A stretch of DNA of 64,000 nucleotides from Neocallimastix lanati (nom. inval.). Taxonomy: Eukaryota > Neocallimastigomycota > Neocallimastigomycetes > Neocallimastigales > Neocallimastigaceae. The position numbers and the translations under genes were made by a program. The notes beneath the pieces were generated by a model, which was not told where the DNA came from, did not search any database, and saw only the letters and a program-made list of their open reading frames with translations. Positions within the stretch are counted from its first letter, which is position 1. Every line of letters starts with the position of its first letter. This document shows positions 1-11,884 of this stretch, piece after piece. The stretch covers positions 216,501-280,500 of the forward strand of contig JACVTC010000031.1 in assembly GCA_016946835.1 (NCBI GenBank), given 5' to 3'.

Positions 1-215
1 TTTCCTGGATGAGTATGTTTGTTTTCATATTTTATTACTTTATTATTATCATTTAGAATAATGTATGATTTACATTTTTTAACGGTTTTATATTCAGTAC
101 ATTTGAATACTTTTGTACTATTCGTTATATACCATGAATTAAATTTATATTTTTTGTTTACAATGATTTGGTTTTTTTCTTTATTAGTTTCACTTATTTC
201 TAATTGATCATCCAT
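1..215 (-). CDS. FLYWCH/MULE transposase, N-terminal fragment (partial at window edge)
   Basis: The minus-strand ORF starts with ATG at 213-215 and is open to base 1, giving about 71 residues. It holds the first part of a FLYWCH zinc finger: a YKFNSW stretch, then FKCTEYK and KKCKSYIILN, then HTHPG, giving the Cys-Cys-His-His set of this fold. The sequence closely parallels the N-termini of the transposases at 21150-22586 and 45725-47160. FLYWCH domains here are expected to bind transposon DNA ahead of a MULE-type DDE catalytic domain, which lies outside the window. No stop or frameshift is visible in the part present, so whether this copy is intact cannot be judged. Confidence 0.75.
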   Translation of the reverse strand, partial: MDDQLEISETNKEKNQIIVNKKYKFNSWYITNSTKVFKCTEYKTVKKCKSYIILNDNNKVIKYENKHTHPG

Positions 216-227
216 TTATTATAAATA

Positions 228-482
228 TTTTAAATTAAAAGTTTTATTTTTTAATTTTTTTTTTAATCTATTTTTTTTATATTATATTTTTATTCTTTTT
301 TTTTTTTTTTTTTTTTTTATTTTAAATTAAAAGTTTTATTTTTTAATTTTTTTGTTTTAATCTATATTTTTTATCTTATATTTTTATTTTTTTATTTTTT
401 ATCTTTTATTTTACTTTATTATTTATTTTTTTTTTTTATTTTTATTTTAATCTATTTTTATTTATATTATATTTTTATTCTT

Positions 483-514
<32 letters not shown>

Positions 515-790
515 TTTTTTAATTTTTTTGTTTTAATCTATATTTTTAATCTTATATTTTTATTTTTTTTTATTCTTTATTTTACTTTATTATTTATTTT
601 TTTTTTTTTATTTTTTTTTTAATCTATTTTTTTTATATTATATTTTTATTCTTTTTTTTTTTTTTTTTTTTATTTATTTTATTTTATTTTATTTTATTTT
701 AAATTAAAAGTTTTATTTTTTAATTTTTTTGTTTTAATCTATATTTTTTATCTTATTTTTATTTTATTTTATTTTTTTTTTTTTTTTATT
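228..790. repeat. T-rich imperfect tandem repeat in the MULE leader
   Basis: About four imperfect repeats of a T-rich unit, each containing AGTTTTATTTTTTAATTTTT and TTTTAATCTATA, alternate with runs of up to about 20 T. On the transposase strand this is an A-rich leader. Copies B (45340-45640) and 63290-63560 carry the same kind of A-rich repeats built on ATTAAAAAATAAAATAAAAA. Confidence 0.6.
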
Positions 791-1018
791 TTACTTTATT
801 ATTAATAATTTAACCCTATCTTATTCATTTATTTTTATAAGCAACGTTGTAATACATGAATAAATGATAAAACATAAATTATGTCGAAATGCAATACTCC
901 CTAATTTCATAAATTAATACATTTTACATAATTTAATGCATTAGCATTATTTTGTAAACGTGAATTACATTAAATAATTTAATGTACAAAATAAATTAAT
1001 TAATGTACTAAAGATATT

Positions 1019-1645
1019 GATCATATCTTTACAAATGCCACGAAAGGATTTTTAGATTTATATAATGTTTATGTTCATTACATCTGTACTTACCATCCTG
1101 AAAGTTATGACCAAGCTGAAAATAGAAATAGAGAAATTATAAAATATATTAGACTACTTGGAGGAACATAAAAGAATTGGGATGAAATCCTTCCAGTTGC
1201 TAATGGCCATAAGAACTTGCAAAAGGAAAGTTACAAAATTTTCTAGTTTTGAACTCTTATATGGTAGAACTGATCTACAACCATTCGAATTAACAATTGC
1301 TTATAATGATAGAAATGTAAATGAAGCTTTTGATGAACATTTAATTAGGAAATTTACAACTCATAAATGGATTATGGAAGCCACCCCTAATATTGATAAT
1401 GCTTACAAATTATGGGAAAATAGAAGAAAACAACAAAAATCTATGAATACTGCTTTTGAACCAGGGGACTTAGTTTTAGTTATAAATTTCTCAAGAAGAA
1501 AGTTAGATCCCTTTTATACTGGTCCCTTTAGATTGTTCAAATGAATTATAATACTGCTTGTATTTTCGATATTTTCACTGGTAAAATAGCTGACATAAAT
1601 GTACCAGAAAAATCTCGTTCATTATTATATTTTAATAAAAGTTAA
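1019..1645 (+). pseudogene. Ty3/gypsy integrase C-terminal relic
   Basis: Conceptual translation in shifting frames gives a degraded integrase: a YHPESYDQAENRNREII stretch stands where intact elements have [13 protein letters not shown] around the catalytic Glu. It is followed by a region ending in DPFYTGPFRLFK, the GPF/Y module. The reading frame changes near 1157 and again after 1540, so it is dead. It is not a copy of the chromovirus at 23219-30383, since identity is low, and belongs to an older gypsy lineage, perhaps the same one as the RNase H relic at 34460-35000. No LTR was found. Confidence 0.75.
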
Positions 1646-1657
1646 AAAAAAAAAAAA

Positions 1658-2400
1658 TTGGTGTGATATATACTATGTGTAGTAACATAACCACTAGTTC
1701 AATATAAAAAAATAAAACAAAGAAGTAACATTTTTAAAAGAGATAGTGTGGTATTCACTAAACTCTTCCCTGAACCCCAAGAAAGATCATCAAAAATTGA
1801 ATTTCTTAGGTTCTGTGTTCGGATCTTCTAACTACAGTATTCCTATGCCATATCGGTATGACTCTTAGTAATAAAAGTGTTTTTGCTAAGACTCCCGAAA
1901 AGTAACTGAAGAGAACTACTAATGATTGGTATTGTATTAGTAAGATATTACGCAAGCCCCAAAATATACGGAACAGTAGACCCTGTGAACTTTTTAGAAG
2001 TTGTTCACTTAACTGTCTCCGTTCCCCTAGTATCGAATTGTAGCTCATCTAAAGCTGAAATTCCACCAAGGAGGAATATATAATTATTTCTGTTTATGAA
2101 ATTTTCATATTCTAAAATATTAAAATAAGAAGTATGGAAAGATTCCTTACTTTATTTGTAAATAAAATGAATAGGTCATCAATAATAGCCAAAGATTTAA
2201 ACCAACATAGAGAAAAGGTAGAGTATTCAAATATCTAATGGATAAAAGATTGATCACAAGATAACGTATAAAAACTAATACTTGAGTTCCTTTTGATATA
2301 ACTTTTACATTTTTTCTTCCTTTCAATTTTAATATAATCTTCCGTGTTGAAGAAGGTAGAATCAATACACCACAACGATGCAGTGTTAATTAAGAATTAA
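1658..2400 (-). mobile_element. LINE 3' end relic (copy 1)
   Basis: This minus-strand segment is a diverged copy of 16890-17620. Translated in shifting frames it shows the end of a non-LTR reverse-transcriptase protein. There is a remnant of a C-terminal Cys/His knuckle (CDQSFIH, IFEYSTFS), then a FLLGGISALDELQFDT stretch, then LKSSQGLLFRIFWGL. A C-terminal CCHC knuckle and an LLGG-like stretch fit fungal LINEs; this family assignment is inference from motifs. Stops and frameshifts show it is dead. The homologous 3' tail ends near 1658, with a short A-run just outside. Confidence 0.6.
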
Positions 2401-2439
2401 GTATTGTACATTATTAGAATTGTTTTTGTTTGAACCTAA

Positions 2440-2710
2440 AAGTGGAGCAAAATATAATGCTTTGCTAATATATGATTGAAGGAAATGAAGAAATGAAGAT
2501 TCTTCATAACCAGGATATGAAACAAAATTTAAGGGTTTAATAATCATCGTAGCGTATTTCTATTAGAAAAATTTGTCAAAGAAGCGAATTTAAAAGTCAA
2601 TTCACATATCTAGCTTTTCTTGACCTGAAAAAATCTTACAACTCTATCCCCATTTTCAACATTCTTATAAAAATATTTCATTTTTTGTATGATCCATTTC
2701 AATTCTAAAT
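2440..2710 (+). pseudogene. LINE reverse-transcriptase fragment (palm motif region)
   Basis: The plus-strand translation of about 2590-2697 contains the RT palm block YLAFLDLKKSYNSIP, matching the LINE pattern in which the first catalytic Asp sits in FxDxKKAYDSVP. It is preceded by a stretch resembling the usual ICQ..L...GQ.TY lead-in. No long ORF surrounds it. It is in the opposite orientation to the LINE 3' relic just left of it, so the two are separate insertions or an inverted product. Confidence 0.6.
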
Positions 2711-3411
2711 TATTTGAAATAAGTTCACATACACAAGTATAGCAATTCGTTTTAGGTAACACTTTTCTTTAAAGATAAAAGGTAGGGTTAATATTATTAA
2801 GATATAATATAAATAAATTTGTTAAATATGCTACTCTTTCATATTTTTGATATTAGGCGATAACACTACCTGATTACTACCCAAATAATTTACAAAAGCA
2901 ATTTTAATTTTATAACTTTTTTTGAATTTTTTTTTTTATCATTTTTGATCATTTTAAAACTATTTACATAATTTTTAATAACTTTTTTCCAAATAAATAA
3001 ATTAAAGCAAAAATATGATAAAATAATCAGTACTTCCTAAAAATATAATATTTTTAAAATATATTTTAATTATAACTCTCCTTTTACATTACACGCCAAT
3101 AACTTTTTTATTCTCCCATTAATATACATATTTCTCTCAACAACTCCTTTCGATGCATTCCTTTAAATCTTTAAATACTTTATTTCTTTACTTTTTTTTT
3201 TCTATTTTTATTTTTTGAATTATCATTTTCATACATTCAATAAAAAAAAACCCTCTTTTAATAATTCCAAATTCTTATACATTCCATTTTATCCACTTTG
3301 TTTAATAGTAACACATTAATTCATAATAAATAAAATAATTTAATTTTTAATATATTTTATTAATTTCTAAGATTCCATTATTTGAAGATAAACAATATTT
3401 TATCATTCATT
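2711..3411. other. A/T-rich intergenic DNA, no gene seen
   Basis: Nothing coding or repetitive is recognisable. The right end is the 3' flank of the uS8 gene, where the transcript should end. Confidence 0.6.
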
Positions 3412-4069
3412 CTAGTAGAAGAAACCAAGAATCTTACCACCAGTCTTCTTTCTTCTGGCTTCTTCATGATCCATAATACCAGCAGAAGTGGTAAGAACAA
3501 TGTAACCGAATTGACGAGATGGAAGAAGGTCGTTAATCCACTTTTCGAAATCGTTTAACTTAACATTAAATCTTGGGGAAATAACACCACATTTGTTAAG
3601 ACGACCGTTAAGTTGGATGACAATCTTACCAGAACGGTGGTCATCAATGATTTCAAATTCACCAATATAACCTATTATTTTAGATTTGAATTTTAACAAT
3701 ATAATTAGCATTTTGTTTTATCAAACAAATAACTTTAAAAAAAAATAAAATAAATGTAATTTAATGAATAAAAATAAAGTTCATTGATAATAAACTTCAC
3801 TATAATAAAACTTTAAAAAAATTGTTCTATCGAAGCATTAAAAAACAAAGTCCACATTGAAATAAAAAGAACTTCATCCAGTTATTACTTCGAATCGTAA
3901 TTTTTTTTTAATTTTAAGACTAAATTTTATACATACCATGCTTTTGCATAACTGAAAGGAACTTGACAATAACCTTGGAGGATGGGCGAACTAAAACTTG
4001 TCTCTTACCAACCTTTTCGGCATTGACGATAGACTTAAGGCAATCAGCTAAGACGGAGATTCTGACCAT
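3412..4069 (-). CDS. RPS22: 40S ribosomal protein uS8 (S15a/RPS22)
   Basis: The protein is a core small-subunit ribosomal protein that binds the central domain of 18S rRNA. Two exons are read: 4069-3937 and 3671-3412, joined across a 265-bp intron with GTATGT donor and TAG acceptor that splits a Gly codon. The spliced product is 130 residues, the same as yeast Rps22. It begins [19 protein letters not shown], has the middle stretch [20 protein letters not shown] and ends [12 protein letters not shown], all hallmark uS8 sequence. The ATG is the only upstream one that fits the family. G+C is markedly higher than the flanks, as expected for a highly expressed gene. Confidence 0.97.
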
Positions 4070-4725
4070 GTTGATTCACTGAATCTATTTATATTTTAAG
4101 AAATTTATAATTCACATATTTTATATTAAATAAAAATAAAAATTTTGTTAGTAAACAAATGTCGGCCATACGAGTGTCGTAACTCATTAAGATACGAGTC
4201 AATAAGCCTTATAATATTTTATAATAAAATTAAGCACCAATTTTATAATAATTTAAGCCAATAATTATAAAAAAAAATTTGATGGAGCTATTGTCCAATC
4301 CATCATTTATCATAAAAATAGATTTGGTTAAATCAACCAGTCTACTGTTAAATGGTGGACGGACAATAACCACCAAGTTAACAAATCATCGACATAAAGC
4401 TCATTTAACTTAAATTAGATTCGTACCTTTTATTGAAATCTAACCACAATAAAATTCAAAGAGAAGGAATAAATTAATGAATTAAAAAAAAATTTTTATA
4501 TAATTAGCTAAGCCTACTCTTTCAACCAATCAATAATACTTAAAATTAGATTAATAATATTAGCAATAATAATAATAAAATAGAAATTAATTTTTAATAA
4601 TTATAAAATTTTTATATTGTTACATGAATATGAGATTAATGTAATATAATATAATTTAATGTACAAGTAACAAGTTGTCATAAACTATGAATTCCTTAAA
4701 ATATTATATATTACCTTCATTTAAT

Positions 4726-4726
<1 letters not shown>
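4070..4726. promoter_or_regulatory. Upstream region of uS8 with repeated ATACGAGT
   Basis: No coding sequence is seen. Two perfect ATACGAGT octamers lie at 4168-4175 and 4192-4199, about 100-130 bp upstream of the uS8 start, in DNA richer in G+C than its surroundings. A spaced imperfect inverted repeat pairs a GCTATTGTCC arm near 4287 with GGACAATAAC near 4362. Both are candidate regulatory sites only. Confidence 0.3.
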
Positions 4727-4800
<74 letters not shown>

Positions 4801-5160
4801 GACTAAGAAGAAAATATACTTTCATTGCTTTATTAATTATTAAAACAATATTAATATATTGAATGCATTAAAGTGTGAAAATACATCATAAATATATTAA
4901 GATAAAAGAGAATATATAAAAAATATATCAAATATAAATTAAAGATAATTTAATACGTTGAAAATAAAGAGAAAACTAAAAAATTATTATGATATTATGA
5001 TATTATAATATGAATAGAGATCATTTCAAAAAAATTTTAATAAAATTAGTCAAAAAAAGTAACATCTGTAAAGTAAAAAGTGTGGAAACCACTATACTCT
5101 CCCTCGAACCAAAAGAAATATTATCATGAGATTCAATTTCCGTAGGTTCGTTGAGTAAAG
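4727..5160 (-). mobile_element. LINE 3' tail with (TAAA)n end (copy 3)
   Basis: 5062-5150 matches the LINE 3' segments at 1720-1810 and 16960-17060 (GTGTGG..ACCACTA.ACTCTCCC.CGAACC). 4801-4850 matches 16658-16710 (GACTA.GAAGA.AATA.AC). On the minus strand the segment ends in about 18 TAAA units (4727-4800), whereas copy 2 ends in pure poly(A). This is the 5'-truncated 3' end of the same LINE family with a simple-repeat tail, as produced by target-primed reverse transcription. Confidence 0.55.
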
Positions 5161-5667
5161 AATGATTATTATTATTTGGATAAGATGTACTAGAAAGTAT
5201 AATATAAAATAATTTGTAATATTATTTTATATTGTAACATAATTTTTAAATATATTATAACAAATATTATAAATTCATCAATATTAATAAAAATCATTAA
5301 TGAAAGATTAAAATGATTTCTTTTATATAATTATTATTTATTATTATTTAATAATATTTTTCTAAAAGTCTGATTTTAATAAAAAAAATTATAAATTTGA
5401 TTGAATAAGACAGAATTATTTTTATTTAGAATTTTTTTTTTAAAAAAAATTAAGTTTTTTTTTTATATTATTATTATTTATTTTAGAAATCTCTAAAAAA
5501 TTAATATTTGATATAAAAAAATTAATAAATAATAAATATTTTATTTAATAAATAATGTAATACAAATTAACAAATAATTAGATTTTTTTTTTATAAAAAA
5601 AAAAAAAGAAAGAAAGAAAGAAAATAAATAATAATAATTTTAAAATAATCTTTTAAATTGAAATAAT
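5161..5667. other. A/T-rich intergenic DNA downstream of NOC2
   Basis: No gene is seen. The segment includes A-runs and a short GAAA repeat near 5607-5621. Confidence 0.6.
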
Positions 5668-6196
5668 TTATTCATCATCAGATAAAACGAAGTCTTCAAC
5701 AATGTCCATATCGTTATCTTCATCCATTTCATCAAAGTCAGAATCATTGACTTCATTATCAACTTCTTCATATTCACTTTCATCTTCTTCGATTTCTTGT
5801 TTTCTCTCTTCTTTAGCTTGTTTCTTATTCTTATTCTTTTTACTATTCTTATTATTATTAGTCTTATTTGGTACACCCTATAATTTTATATTAAAATAAA
5901 GTAAAGCGAAATAAAATAAGTATTGTACTTCCTTTCGTTTGTTTAATAAATACAATGTTAATTAAAAATAATATATTATTATTTCTACCTTAGCTTCATT
6001 CATATTTGCAGCATCTTGTTCCTTTCTTTCTTGAATCTTCTTAATAGAATTAAAGTATTTTCCAATTGGAGTTTCCTTTGGATTTATAGCTCTTTCAAAA
6101 GCCATCTTTAAATTATTAAAAAATAAATTAATAAATAAATTGTAAATTATTATAATAATTTTAATAATTTTAAGATTTTTAATATTTAAAAAATAG

Positions 6197-6228
<32 letters not shown>

Positions 6229-7419
6229 TATGCATATATATACATAATTTTTAATATCTTTAATTATTAATATTATAAATTCATTAAATTATATATGTTA
6301 ATTATTATACTTACAACTTTTTCTTTTTCACTTGGACTGAAATCTACAGATGAACGTTGTGATTCAATAAAGGCAGAAGTTTGATTAATCTTTTCTAATA
6401 ATTGTTGAACTTGCTTGTTAACTTTGATATTTTTTGATTTCTTAATAAAGCGTTTTAACTAAGAATAAATTAAATGAAATTTTTATGTAAGAAATATATT
6501 TTGGATTAATTATATAATTTATTAATATATATTATTAATTATAACTATGAATAAAAAATAATAAATAAATAAATAAATAATTACTTGAATTTGAGCTGGA
6601 ATAACTAATTCTGGGAAAGCAATAGAATTAGAACTTTGAGCATAGAAATGTAATAATAATGATAAAGTTTCTTCAGCTAATCCATCCTAGGTAAATGAAA
6701 ATAAATATAATAATAATTAAAATAATAATAATAATAATAATAATAATGATGATGATGATGATAATTAGAATATTTACATTATAAAATAGCAATAATTTTA
6801 ATATATTATTCAAATAATTAACATAATTTATATTAAAAAAAAATACTAAAAAATTATTTAAAAACTATATAAAAACTATTAAAACTAAAAATAACAATTA
6901 ATATAAACGCATACTTGATAAACACGTGTATGAAGATATGACTTATTAGCTTTAATATTAAATCTGAAATCAAATGGTTTTAATGTAGAAGCCTTAGCTT
7001 TTTGTTGAATTTCTGATGAATTTAAAACCTATTTATATTTATATATATTTCATTATTGTTTTGTAAATATATATAATAATAATTAATTAGTTATCGGTAA
7101 CTATAATACTTAAAATCAATATTATATTATAAAATTCTTTATTAACTAATGAAAGATAAATAAAAAAAAAAAAAAATAAAAATAAAATAAAATAACATTC
7201 ATGATTAATTACTTCAAATAAATATGGAGCAACTGGAATATAGGTTCTAGTTTTTTCATGAATTTCCAATAAAGCTCTAATACAATGGAAACGAAGTGGG
7301 AAGAAACGAGAAGTTGGAACAAGACTAATATAATATAATTTCAAATATACATATTAATAAATTTCTTTTTTAAAAAAAAAATAAAATACAAGAATATAAA
7401 AAAATAAAAATAAAGATAA

Positions 7420-7467
<48 letters not shown>

Positions 7468-8732
7468 TATAAAACATATAAAGAATTCAAATATAAAATT
7501 AAAAATTTTTACCATATAGTACCAATAGTAATTTGAGTAATTGGATAAATTAAAGAGAATAAAAGATTTTCTGTTTCATCAGTACCAGTGGTATAATCAC
7601 AGTAAGTAGTTACTAAACGACTCCAAAGACGTAAACAATGAACATATTGCCAGTTATAAACAATTCTAAAAGATTCTTTTTTCTTAAGAATAATTGCATT
7701 TCTTAATTGAATTGCTAATTGTCGAATATAGACAAATGCAGTTTGATAAGAAGCAACAAAATCTAAACCATATAATTCAACAACACAATTCATCATGAAA
7801 TTGATAATAGTCCATGTATGTATAGATGTAGCTTTACAATTACGAACAAAGGCTAAATAGATACCCTTTATTAATTTGTATTTCCATAAAGTATTATTAT
7901 TATTATTAATTATATTTTGATGATAATAATCAATTCATTAAATTGTCAATTAAAATATATTGGATTACATTATTGTTGATTATATTAATGATTAAATTAT
8001 AATTAATTAAATTATTATTGATTAAAATTAATTTTTGATTGATTTCAGCATCATTCAATAATAATAAAATTGAATATAGAAGTATATAAATAAATTTACT
8101 ACTAAAATCATAAAAAATATATACATATTATATAAATAAGCTTTCCATTTTAATAGAATTATTAATTAAATACCTTTAATGAAATATTCATAAGTTGAGA
8201 TGAACATAATGAAAGACTTCTAATATTTAAAAATGACACAATCTTAATTTTTTCCTCAGATACAGCCCAGAAATTTAACATAAGCTTTAAATATTCTTTT
8301 GATAATTTTGGGAAACAGGCGAAATACTTAACAGCTGCTTGTGAATTCTTACAAACAAAGTATAAGATTTTTTGATCTGTTAATTGTTTTAATAAACGAA
8401 TGATGTTTTGTAAATAATGTTTAACTAATGGTTGTACTTTACTCCATTTTTTACTTTGAGAAGGTAATTGTTTACTTTTTAATTTAATTTTAATTTTTTT
8501 TAATAATAATGAAAGAAAAATAAAAAGGAATAAAATTATACAGATCATAATTTCATATTAATATAAACTAATATAAAGTAATAATTATTGAAAATTATAT
8601 TTAAAGATTTATACATATAAATCAATATTTAAATTTATGTTCTTACCTATCTTCAGTGTAATTTAAATGGTAATTAAAGACTGGAGTAATATACTTGACA
8701 GCTGTTAAAACTAATTTATTGAATACTGTTTT

Positions 8733-8790
<58 letters not shown>

Positions 8791-9743
8791 AAAAATATAT
8801 ATATAAATATATATATATAAATGTTAAATACTTATAAAAACATAAAACATATATATTGCCATGCTAATTACTATTATCATTATTATTTTTATTATATTTA
8901 TTTAAGAAAAAAATTAAAATTACTTGAAATATTATCAATAGCAAAACCAAATTCTTTTCCTTCAGCATATTCTTCATCAATAGCAGCTGCAGCACGAAGA
9001 GCTAAAATCATTTTTCTTGTAGATTTTAATGAATTCTTTTCAACAATTTGCTTTTGCCAATTAATAATCATAAATTTAGTAAGTTGTTTAGCCTTTGGTA
9101 TATCTTCTTCCTCTTCTTCGTCCATTTCTGTCTCTGGAGCTTCCTCCTGTATATTAATTGTTATTTATTATATTTAAATTTTAATATCTATAAATATATA
9201 CTTATTTAAAGCAATTTTATAGGATTTAATTTATAATAAATGAGAAAATAAAAAGTCAACAAAATTATAACATACAACTTCTTCTTCTTCTTCATTTCCC
9301 TCATCATTTCCAAATGCAAGTAATTCTTTATCATTCTCTTGTAAAAATTTATAAAATTCTGGATCTTTTTCTTTTAATTCTTCTAATTGTTTTTTATGTT
9401 CTTCAATTTCATTTATATCTTCTTCTTCTTCTTCTTCCTCATTGTCCTCTTCTTCTAATTCTTCTTCTTCCATTTCATCATCATCTTCTTCTTCTTCTTC
9501 ATCTTCTACTTCATTATCTTCACCATTTTCAATTTCATCCCAAAGATCTTCATCTTCTTCAGTAATTAAATTTTCAGTATTATCTTCTTCCTCTTTTTGT
9601 TTATAATGTTCAGGAATCTTCTTTCCTTTTGGTTTACCTCCTCCATAAAGTTCCTTCTTTTTTTTATATTGCTTTCTTCTTTCTAATACACCTTTTAATT
9701 TGTTTTGAACAAATCTTTTAGTACTTTTTTTAGTCTTGGCCAT
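5668..9743 (-). CDS. NOC2: Nucleolar complex protein 2 (Noc2), pre-60S export/assembly factor
   Basis: Noc2 pairs with Noc1 or Noc3 on pre-60S particles in the nucleolus and nucleoplasm. I read eleven exons: 9743-9276, 9146-8924, 8725-8647, 8474-8174, 7865-7513, 7324-7213, 7028-6915, 6686-6585, 6458-6315, 6105-5989 and 5877-5668. All introns are GT-AG and all phases agree, giving 740 residues (yeast Noc2 is 710). The N-terminus ([20 protein letters not shown]) is the basic Noc2 signature, followed by an acidic Glu/Asp stretch (about residues 60-155). The Noc2 domain shows [18 protein letters not shown], then [10 protein letters not shown], then [19 protein letters not shown]. The C-terminus is Lys-rich, then acidic. 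Least certain are the exon 4 acceptor (a weak AAAAG) and exon 6. Intron 5 holds an (ATA)n run at about 7424-7464. Confidence 0.93.
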
Positions 9744-10187
9744 TTTTTTTATTTTTTATGACTGTATTATCAATTTATTAATAATTTCCAAATATAAATA
9801 TAAAATAAAATAATAAAAAATGAGTTTTTAAAATTTCTTTTGAAATAAATTTTCTATTGTAAGTAACTGATAAATAATTAAATTTTTATTCCTATTCTAT
9901 ATTTAATAATTGAATTTTAAATTGGAATTTCAAATTAATAAAATGAATTTAATAATATAATATTACTAATAACATTTAATTTTAAAAAATTTTATTCAAC
10001 TTATTTAATTAAATTATTATTTTATAAATTTAGTATGTTTTATCTGTTTCCTATTTAAACTTGTATATTTATATATATGTATTATATATTTACTATATGA
10101 TTTATAAATTTTTAAATCAATTTATGACACAAATACCTTCGCAATAAGCTGATAAAAAAAATTATGAAATTAACACAGAAATATATA

Positions 10188-10226
<39 letters not shown>

Positions 10227-11722
10227 ATAATAATAATATATTACAATATATTGTAATATTTGTTATATATATTAATTTTAAAAAAAAAAATTTTAAATTC
10301 TTTATGATTGATTTAAAATTTTTAATATTATCTAAAAAAAATAAAATATCAAGCCATATTACAATTGTGGAATATTAACTCTTAAAACAAAAAACTAATA
10401 AAACGGTAAATTTTATATTTATTTTCTACCATTTAAAATGAAGAAATCATATGATATATATAAAGCCACAGTATAATCATTAAATATAGTTGAAAATATT
10501 ACTTTCAAATACTATAATTTTAATTAGTTATTATTTTCATATTTAAATTTTTATGAAATATATAATAGCTTCATTATTATATATAAAATTAATTTTAATT
10601 ATTAATATGAAATACATATTTTTACATTTATATAATTTTGTTATTTATTTTTGTTTTAAAGAAAAATATATATGTACTTATAAATTATATAAAAAATGAA
10701 AAACATAAATCTTTATTTTAGAGATTAATTTTAGGTGTCGTAATAATTATCATAATAAAAAAAAATAAAATAAAAGTTGACTTTTCAACAATCCTTTAAA
10801 ATTCATTACTATATTATTAAATTGATTGGTTAGTTATTTTATTCATGTACATTTTTTTTTTCTTTCATATTTTATTATTAAATATATAAAATTTTATATT
10901 TATAAATTATAATTGATTAATAAAATAATAGAACCATTAGAATAATCATTGATTATAAATGAATAAATAAAAACAATAATAACCGAATAAATTTATAAAC
11001 AAATATATAAATATACATAATTATATATAAATAAATATTATATTTTTATTGAATAGGTAACTATTATAAATAAATTTGAGCTATCATATTCATTTTTTAT
11101 TTCTTCACTCTCTCTTAACGAAGTATTTTTTTTTTTTTTATATACTTTTTATAAAAAAAAAAGAAATTAATATTAAATAATATAATAAATATACTTCATT
11201 TATTATAATTATTTATTTTTATATAAAAGGTATTATTTAAGTTTTAATAATCTATATATTATTAAAAATTAAAATTAAAATTAAACCAATAAAAAAAATT
11301 GTAATCTATACTAAAATTTATTAACCATTAAGCAATTACATATTAAAAAGAAAAAGGAAAGATACAATAAAATAAAGAGGATAATAAGAACAAAAAATAA
11401 AAACAATGTATATATAAATAATAATAATAATAATAATAATAGATAAAAAAAAATAAAATATCAAATAATAATCTTAGTAAAAGATTAATAAGTATAATGA
11501 AAATCACAATTAAATAATTAAAATTTCTAAAAAAAAATTCTAAAAATAATACCAAAATATTTATTAAAAACATAAATAATATTTATATTAAGCATGTTTG
11601 AAATTAACTAAATTTCTAATTAAAATTATTAAATATTCAAAAAGAAATAAAAAATAAAGAAATGATATATCATAAATATTAATTATTTTAACCTTTTCAA
11701 CTATTTTACATTTTATATTTTA

Positions 11723-11764
<42 letters not shown>

Positions 11765-11839
11765 TATTATTTTTACCTATTTACTCATTTATTTATATAT
11801 TTATTCAATTTTTATAACTAAATAAAATGATATAATCCC

Positions 11840-11878
<39 letters not shown>

Positions 11879-11884
11879 TTCAAA
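9744..11884. other. Divergent intergenic region between NOC2 and the GET2-like gene
   Basis: About 2.1 kb of almost pure A/T DNA serves as 5' flank for both genes. It contains an A-run at 10193-10223, a (TTTA)n run at about 11735-11762, and a long A-run (11845-11873) directly before the GET2 start. No ORF with coding character was found; a 76-residue minus-strand ORF at 11343-11573 is low-complexity. No conserved promoter motif is recognisable. Confidence 0.6.

Larger units (their letters stand above)
1..901 (-). mobile_element. 5' part of a FLYWCH-MULE DNA transposon (copy C), cut by the window edge
   Basis: On the minus strand the element reads from a terminal motif (GGGAGTATTGCATTTCG, complement of about 885-901), through a T-rich leader (228-790 on the plus strand) into a transposase ORF that starts at 215 and runs off the window at base 1. 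The same order, terminal motif then A-rich leader then FLYWCH transposase, occurs in copy B at 44977-47160. The family is assigned from the protein; the outer boundary near 901 is inferred from the terminal motif and no target duplication was found. Confidence 0.65.

Noticed and set aside
9314-9565. 83-codon plus-strand ORF rich in Leu/His
   Set aside because: Antisense shadow of the acidic Glu/Asp stretch of NOC2 exon 1.
11343-11573. 76-codon minus-strand ORF with Tyr run
   Set aside because: Low-complexity translation of an (AAT)-rich tract; no domain.
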